In this document: in pieces, positions 58,477 to 64,000 of the stretch | Layout of the letters: each line of letters begins with the position of its first letter | Numbering within the stretch: position 1 is the stretch's first letter | Assembly (NCBI RefSeq): GCF_014230305.1 | Contig: NZ_JACLAU010000001.1 | Coordinates: 1-64,000 of the forward strand | Source: Novosphingobium aerophilum | GTDB taxonomy: Bacteria > Pseudomonadota > Alphaproteobacteria > Sphingomonadales > Sphingomonadaceae | Direction of reading: 5' to 3' | Length of the DNA stretch: 64,000 bases | The notes under the pieces: model-generated | The model's database searches: none | Told to the model about the DNA's origin: nothing | The model's input: only the letters and a program-made list of their open reading frames with translations | Made by a program: the position numbers and the translations under genes

Positions 58477-59258
58477 TAGCGGCCCTTCCAGACCCCCGGG
58501 CGCTTCTCGACGAAGGCGGCCATGCCCTCGACCCTGTCCTCGGTCGCGGTCAGGACCTGGAACAGACGCCGCTCGAACAGGAGCCCCTGCTCGAGCGTGG
58601 TCTCGAAGGCGACGTTGACCATTTCCTTGTTGGCGATGGCGGCCAGGGGCGGCATGGCGGCGATCTCGGCCGCCACCTTCAGCGCGGTGTCGCGCAGCTC
58701 GGCCAGCGGCACCACGCGGGCGACCAGCCCGGAGCGCTCGGCCTCCTCGGCGCCCATCATGCGCCCGGTCAGGCACATATCCATGGCCTTGGCCTTGCCG
58801 ATCGCCCGGGTCAGGCGCTGGGATCCGCCCATGCCGGGCGCGACGCCAAGCTTGATTTCCGGCTGGCCGAACCGCGCCGTGTCGGCGGCGATGATGAAGT
58901 CGGCCATCATCGCCAGCTCGCACCCGCCGCCCAGGGCAAAGCCGTTGACCGCTGCGATCCACGGCTTGCGCGTGGTCTGGACGACATGGCTGGTCCAGCG
59001 GCTGAAGAAGTCCCCCGCATAGAAGTCGGCGGCGGGCTTGTCGGCCATCTCCTTGATGTCGGCGCCGGCGGCAAAGGCCTTGTCGCCCGCGCCGGTCAGC
59101 ACCGCGCAGCGCTGCGACGGATCGGCCTGGAACGCCGCGAAGGCCTCGATCAGTTCCTCCAGCACCCCGGAGTTGAGCGCGTTCAGCGCCTGGGGGCGGT
59201 TCAGCGTGATCAGCGTCACCGCATCGTGCTGTTCGACCAGGATGTTGCTGTAGGTCAT
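58476..59258 (-). CDS. enoyl-CoA hydratase
   Basis: A 260-residue crotonase-family enzyme. The oxyanion-hole segments are AGADIKEM and [13 protein letters not shown], and the two catalytic Glu residues are in GGCELAM and [16 protein letters not shown]. It hydrates trans-2-enoyl-CoA in beta-oxidation or valine/isoleucine breakdown. The start at 59258 forms an ATGA overlap with the preceding hydrolase. The stop codon TAG is made of the IS target duplication TA plus the last base of the element; the original 3' end may have been altered by one or a few codons. Confidence 0.93.
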   Translation of the reverse strand: MTYSNILVEQHDAVTLITLNRPQALNALNSGVLEELIEAFAAFQADPSQRCAVLTGAGDKAFAAGADIKEMADKPAADFYAGDFFSRWTSHVVQTTRKPWIAAVNGFALGGGCELAMMADFIIAADTARFGQPEIKLGVAPGMGGSQRLTRAIGKAKAMDMCLTGRMMGAEEAERSGLVARVVPLAELRDTALKVAAEIAAMPPLAAIANKEMVNVAFETTLEQGLLFERRLFQVLTATEDRVEGMAAFVEKRPGVWKGR

Positions 59259-60301
59259 AGCGGGGTCCATTCCTCGTTGGCGGGGAGGGGGGCGAAGATC
59301 GCGTCGAGCAGCTCGTCGCTCACCTCCTCGGGGGTTGCGGGATTCCAGCGTGCGGCATGGTCCTTGTCGATGATCACCGCGCGCACGCCTTCGGCGAAGT
59401 CGGGGCGGACCAGCACGCGGCCGCCGATGCGGTATTCCATCGCCATGTTCGCGGCAAAATCGGGCAGGGTCAGGCTGGTGGCGAGCTGGCGCAGCGCCAC
59501 CTTGCAGGCCTGCGGGCTCTTGCCGGCCAGCGTGTCCAGTGTGGCGCGGGCAAAGTCGCTGCCGCTGGCGGCCAGCGCGGCGAGCACGTCCTCATACCGG
59601 TCCGCCGCAAAGAGCTGCGCGATCTCGTCGGCATGGGTGGCGATCCGGGGCGGGGGAGGGGGCTCGGCCAGGTCGGCCAGCACGGTTTCGATCTCGCCCG
59701 GCGCGGCGGCGATCCGGGTCTTGGCCTCGGCCAGCGCGGCGGCGGGCAGGTAATGGGTGGCCAGGCCCGCCCACAGGCTTTCACTGCCATCCAGCCGCGC
59801 GCCGGTCAGCGCCAGGTACTGACCGAGCCGTCCGGCCAGGCGCGAAAGGTACCAGCCGCCGCCGACATCGGGAAACAGGCCGATCCCGGTCTCGGGCATG
59901 GCCAGCCGGGTCTGCTCGGTCGCCACGCGGTAGCGCGCCGGGCCGGAAATGCCCACGCCGCCGCCCATGGTGATCCCGTCCATGAAGGCCACCACCGGCT
60001 TGGGATAGGTCATGATCAGGTGATTGAGGCGGTACTCCTCGAAGAAGAACCGCCGCCCGGCCGCGCCGCCATCGTTCAGGGCGGATTCGCGCAGCAGGGT
60101 GATGTCGCCCCCGGCGCAGAACCCGCGCCCTTCGGCATGGTCGATCAGCACCACGGCCACGGCCGGATCGTCGCGCCAGGCCAGCAACGCCGCGGTCATC
60201 GCCGCCACCATCGGCTGGGTCAGGGCATGAATCGCCTTGGGCCGGTTAAGCGACAGGATACCCGCCGCACCATCGGTCCGCACCACCACCTCTGTCGTCA
60301 C
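59255..60301 (-). CDS. 3-hydroxyisobutyryl-CoA hydrolase family
   Basis: A 348-residue crotonase-fold hydrolase. FCAGGDI and [12 protein letters not shown] are oxyanion-hole segments. [20 protein letters not shown] carries the Glu and Asp that act in human HIBCH. The C-terminal region ([21 protein letters not shown]) is also typical. It removes CoA from 3-hydroxyisobutyryl-CoA in valine breakdown; a related enoyl-CoA hydratase function is possible. The start is a GTG at 60301, 5 bases after GGAGGA; the frame's upstream ATGs have no such site. It overlaps the enoyl-CoA hydratase by ATGA. Confidence 0.88.
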   Translation of the reverse strand: MTTEVVVRTDGAAGILSLNRPKAIHALTQPMVAAMTAALLAWRDDPAVAVVLIDHAEGRGFCAGGDITLLRESALNDGGAAGRRFFFEEYRLNHLIMTYPKPVVAFMDGITMGGGVGISGPARYRVATEQTRLAMPETGIGLFPDVGGGWYLSRLAGRLGQYLALTGARLDGSESLWAGLATHYLPAAALAEAKTRIAAAPGEIETVLADLAEPPPPPRIATHADEIAQLFAADRYEDVLAALAASGSDFARATLDTLAGKSPQACKVALRQLATSLTLPDFAANMAMEYRIGGRVLVRPDFAEGVRAVIIDKDHAARWNPATPEEVSDELLDAIFAPLPANEEWTPL

Positions 60302-60368
60302 CAAGGTCCTCCGCCCGTCACTGCCGTCTGCCCGGCTGAGCCGCTCCATGCCGCCTTGCGGCGCGGGA

Positions 60369-60381
60369 AACAACCGTTGTT
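60369..60381. promoter_or_regulatory. palindrome in the divergent HIBCH/aldehyde dehydrogenase promoter
   Basis: AACAAC-C-GTTGTT is a perfect inverted repeat, 68 bases from the HIBCH start and 125 from the aldehyde dehydrogenase start. A shared regulator is possible; none of the regulators in the window can be assigned to it. Confidence 0.4.
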
Positions 60382-60505
60382 ATCGTGAGTTGGGCCTGCA
60401 CGCAGCGGGTCGTCCGATCGTCGCGACGATGCTTGCGGCGCATCGCGACAGCGGGCAAACGGGGGCGGGGCCCGACCGGATCGGCCCGACAGGGACAAGA
60501 GGCTC

Positions 60506-61909
<1,404 letters not shown>

Positions 61910-61946
61910 ACCCCGGTCGGGGTCGGCCGGTCCTTCGGCCCCCGGC

Positions 61947-62720
61947 TCACATGGCGGACATGCCCCCGTCAAGCTTGAGCTCGGCCCCGGTCATCATCCG
62001 GCTTTCGTCGCTGGCCAGGTAGAGCACGGCATAGGCCACGTCGTCCGGATCGCCGAGAATGCCCAGCGGGTTCTGCTGCGCCAGCCGGGCCTCGCGCTCT
62101 TCGGTCGTGCCGCGCCCGAGCTGGGCGATCATCGGCGTGCGGACGAAGGCGGGATGGACCGAATTGCAGCGGATGTTGTAGCCCTCCTTGGCGCAGTGCA
62201 GGGCGATCGACTTGGTCAGCATCCACACCGCCGCCTTCGACGTGTTGTAGGCGGCGAAGGACGGGCTGGCGAGCAGTCCGGCGATCGACGAGATGTTGAT
62301 GATCGATCCAGGCGCGCTCTCGCGCATCACGGGCAGAGCTGCGCGGCAGCCGTGGAACACGCTATCGACATTCACCGCCATGGTCCGGTCCCAGACCAGC
62401 GGGTCGACCGCCTCGATGCTGCCGAGCGAGGCGATCCCGGCGTTGTTGACCAGCACCGAAAGCCCGCCCATCGCGACGGCGGCGGCCGCGATGGCCTCGG
62501 ACCAGGCGTCGGGCTGGGTCACGTCGAGTGTCAGCGCGACGGCGGTACCTGGGCCGCACGCCGCGTCGATCTCGGCCGCCAGGGCGTCCACGCCGGCGCG
62601 GTTGATGTCGGCCAGGGCCACCTTGGCCCCTTCACGGGCGAGCATCTTCGCGATGGCCGCGCCCAGGCCCTGGGCCGCTCCGGTCACCAGCGCCCGCTTG
62701 CCTGAAACCCGTCCTGCCAT
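61947..62720 (-). CDS. SDR-family NAD(P)-dependent oxidoreductase
   Basis: A 257-residue SDR: TGAAQGLG, NNAG, Ser in NISSIAGLL, and YNTSK. The segment EGYNIRCNSVHPAFVRTPM matches cyclohexanol and hydroxysteroid dehydrogenases, as in the SDR at 16.3 kb. LADIN after beta2 carries an acidic residue (NAD). GAGAGGACGGCGAC is before the ATG. It converges with the aldehyde dehydrogenase (37 bases between stops) and is divergent from the SDR at 62,968. Confidence 0.92.
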   Translation of the reverse strand: MAGRVSGKRALVTGAAQGLGAAIAKMLAREGAKVALADINRAGVDALAAEIDAACGPGTAVALTLDVTQPDAWSEAIAAAAVAMGGLSVLVNNAGIASLGSIEAVDPLVWDRTMAVNVDSVFHGCRAALPVMRESAPGSIINISSIAGLLASPSFAAYNTSKAAVWMLTKSIALHCAKEGYNIRCNSVHPAFVRTPMIAQLGRGTTEEREARLAQQNPLGILGDPDDVAYAVLYLASDESRMMTGAELKLDGGMSAM

Positions 62721-62967
62721 GTCGCCGTCCTCTCCCGGTTTGGCGTCAGCCTAGGGCAGGGCGAGGGCGCCGCGCAACCGCCCTTTCCGGCCGGAGAAGG
62801 GCTTGGTACAGGCAGGGGCAGCGGGTTGCCCGGCAGCCGGCTAGGCGAAGATTTTTTGGCCGGATTGAGACGCAGCTGGATTCCGGATGGGTCGATAACT
62901 CGGCATATTCGTAAAGTGATTGGCCAGTGATCGCTGGCTTTCGTAGATGTCAGGGAGATTCACCATC

Positions 62968-63627
62968 ATGTCCAAGCCCATCGTCGTCACCGGTGCCGCC
63001 GGATTTCTCGGCAGCGTGGTCGCCCGCGAACTGGCTGCAGCCGGCCATGCGGTGGTCGGGATCGACCTCGCCCCGCAAGCGGCGGATTTCCCCGGGACCT
63101 TCCTGGGCGGAATCGACCTGACCGACGCCGCTGCAACCACCGCGGCCTTTGCCGCTCCGGCGCTGGCCGGCGGGATCGCCGGGCTTGCCAGCATCGCCGG
63201 CGGCTTCCGCTGGGAAACCGTGATGGACGGAAGCCCGGATTCGTGGGACTTCCTCTACCGCATCAACGTGCGCACCGCGCTCAACGCCGCGCGCGCCGCG
63301 GTCCCGCTGCTGGACGGCGGGGCGATCGTCAACGTCGGGGCCGCGGCCACGCTCAAGGCGGGGATGGGCATGGGTGCCTACACCGCCAGCAAGTCCGGCG
63401 TCGCCCGCCTGACCGAGGCGCTGGCCGAGGAGCTCAAGGGCCGGGTGCGGGTCAATGCCGTGCTGCCCTCGATCCTCGACACCCCGGCCAACCGCGCCGA
63501 CATGGGTGAGGCCGATGCGGCCAAATGGGTTCGCCCCGCGGAGCTTGCTGCCGTCGTGGCCTTCCTGCTCTCGGACGCGGCCTCGGCGGTGACCGGGGCG
63601 TGCATTCCGGTGACGGGCCGGGTCTGA
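62968..63627 (+). CDS. short SDR-family oxidoreductase
   Basis: A 219-residue SDR. TGAAGFLG is the cofactor motif (more like the extended/atypical SDR pattern), IDLAP follows beta2, and YTASK is the Tyr/Lys pair with the Ser replaced by Gly/Ala in NVGAAATLKAG. The protein is shorter than the other SDRs because helix alphaC and the loop after it are reduced. AGGGAGA is the ribosome-binding site for the ATG at 62968. The 247-base gap before it holds GCCAG-tgatcg-CTGGC (62923-62938) and two AGTGAT repeats, which may be regulatory. Confidence 0.85.
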   Translation: MSKPIVVTGAAGFLGSVVARELAAAGHAVVGIDLAPQAADFPGTFLGGIDLTDAAATTAAFAAPALAGGIAGLASIAGGFRWETVMDGSPDSWDFLYRINVRTALNAARAAVPLLDGGAIVNVGAAATLKAGMGMGAYTASKSGVARLTEALAEELKGRVRVNAVLPSILDTPANRADMGEADAAKWVRPAELAAVVAFLLSDAASAVTGACIPVTGRV

Positions 63628-63721
63628 GCGCTCTGCGGCCGGGTGAGTCCGACCGACTGATCGTCTGGATTCGCCCGGGATCGGACATTCCGATCCCCTC
63701 CGCAAAGAGCACACGAGCTCC

Positions 63722-63868
63722 TAATCGTCGCCCCGGGCTTGACCCGGGGCAGGGCTTGCGTGGCAACGGCCGGAGAAGAAAAGCCCTGTCCCGGGTCAAG
63801 CCCGGGACGACGATGATCTTTTTCGGGTCAGCACCGGCTTGGCCGTCCCCGTCCCCGTGCGCCCAACC
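63722..63868 (-). repeat. dispersed ~145-bp repeat, copy 2
   Basis: The reverse complement of this stretch matches 11,527-11,672 along its whole length. It carries the same pair of facing hairpins (GCCCCGGG/CCCGGGGC and GTCCCGGG/CCCGGGAC) and the flanking TCGTCG/CGACGA. It lies between the converging SDR and L-serine dehydratase genes. No other feature is seen in 63628-63901. Confidence 0.75.
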
Positions 63869-63901
63869 TCCCCTTCCCACCCAACACCGCCCCTCGTCCC
63901 T

Positions 63902-64000
63902 TCAGCATGCGGCGACGTTGACCGCCAGTCCGCCCAGACTGGTCTCCTTGTACTTGGCCGACATGTCGAGCCCGGTCTGGCGCATCGTCTCGATCACCTG
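63902..64000 (-). CDS. sdaA: L-serine dehydratase, C-terminal end (partial)
   Basis: The last 32 residues of a protein cut by the window end. They end in [19 protein letters not shown] followed by AAC, the very conserved C-terminus of the iron-sulphur L-serine ammonia-lyase; the final Cys is an Fe-S ligand/active-site element in the bacterial enzymes. The protein deaminates L-serine to pyruvate. The start lies beyond 64,000. Confidence 0.92.
   Translation of the reverse strand, partial: QVIETMRQTGLDMSAKYKETSLGGLAVNVAAC

Overview
The window is GC-rich (about two thirds G+C) and packed with genes. It reads as a piece of an alphaproteobacterium of the order Sphingomonadales, probably Novosphingobium or a close relative. 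The grounds are two TonB-dependent receptors sitting among Rieske oxygenases, many short-chain dehydrogenases (SDRs) and SnoaL-like proteins, a ribB with an N-terminal helix-turn-helix, and short palindromic repeats built around CTTCGACAGGCTCAG. The genus is an inference; no rRNA gene is present. A complete replication and partition module (repA, iterons, parA, parB, three parS sites) at 51.5-55.7 kb says that the DNA is, or was recently, a separate replicon: a megaplasmid or chromid.

Region 1 (0.4-24.6 kb) is a set of catabolic operons. A minus-strand operon encodes an SDR, a Rieske oxygenase, E1alpha/E1beta/E2 of a 2-oxoacid dehydrogenase complex, an acyl-CoA dehydrogenase and an FMN azoreductase. 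Divergent from it run a TetR regulator, a family III CoA-transferase and a DUF35/thiolase-like pair that resembles steroid side-chain retro-aldolases. Then come an acyl-CoA ligase, a second and paralogous TetR, a ThuA-like protein, two SDRs, a second Rieske oxygenase, a TonB receptor, a SnoaL protein, two small ABM-type monooxygenases and a PQQ/cytochrome c dehydrogenase. Four promoter regions here carry a related palindrome followed by a T-run, so the two TetR proteins may control a shared regulon.

Region 2 (24.6-48.7 kb) holds an amidase/MaoC/CMD/KshA-like Rieske cluster with a divergent LysR. It continues with a second TonB receptor, SDRs, an Old Yellow Enzyme homologue, aldehyde and alcohol dehydrogenases, a second MaoC protein, an MFS transporter, a Baeyer-Villiger monooxygenase and a LuxR-type regulator. 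Together regions 1 and 2 have the tools to take up a hydrophobic multi-ring or alicyclic compound (steroid- or terpenoid-like), hydroxylate it, oxidise alcohols to ketones, insert oxygen next to a ketone, activate the acids as CoA thioesters and shorten them by beta-oxidation and aldol cleavage. The actual substrate cannot be read from the sequence. Three Rieske terminal oxygenases are present but no ferredoxin or reductase, and the 2-oxoacid dehydrogenase has no E3, so these partners must come from elsewhere.

Region 3 (48.8-57.6 kb) has three consecutive Lrp/AsnC regulators, an unrecognised helix-turn-helix protein, parB-parS-parA, an iteron origin, repA, and ribB-ribH. An IS5-family element (57,641-58,476) sits exactly in the stop codon of the next gene.

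Region 4 (58.5-64 kb) carries enoyl-CoA hydratase, 3-hydroxyisobutyryl-CoA hydrolase and an aldehyde dehydrogenase (valine-type or general acyl-CoA catabolism), two SDRs and the 3' end of an L-serine dehydratase gene. No tRNA, rRNA or CRISPR array was seen.
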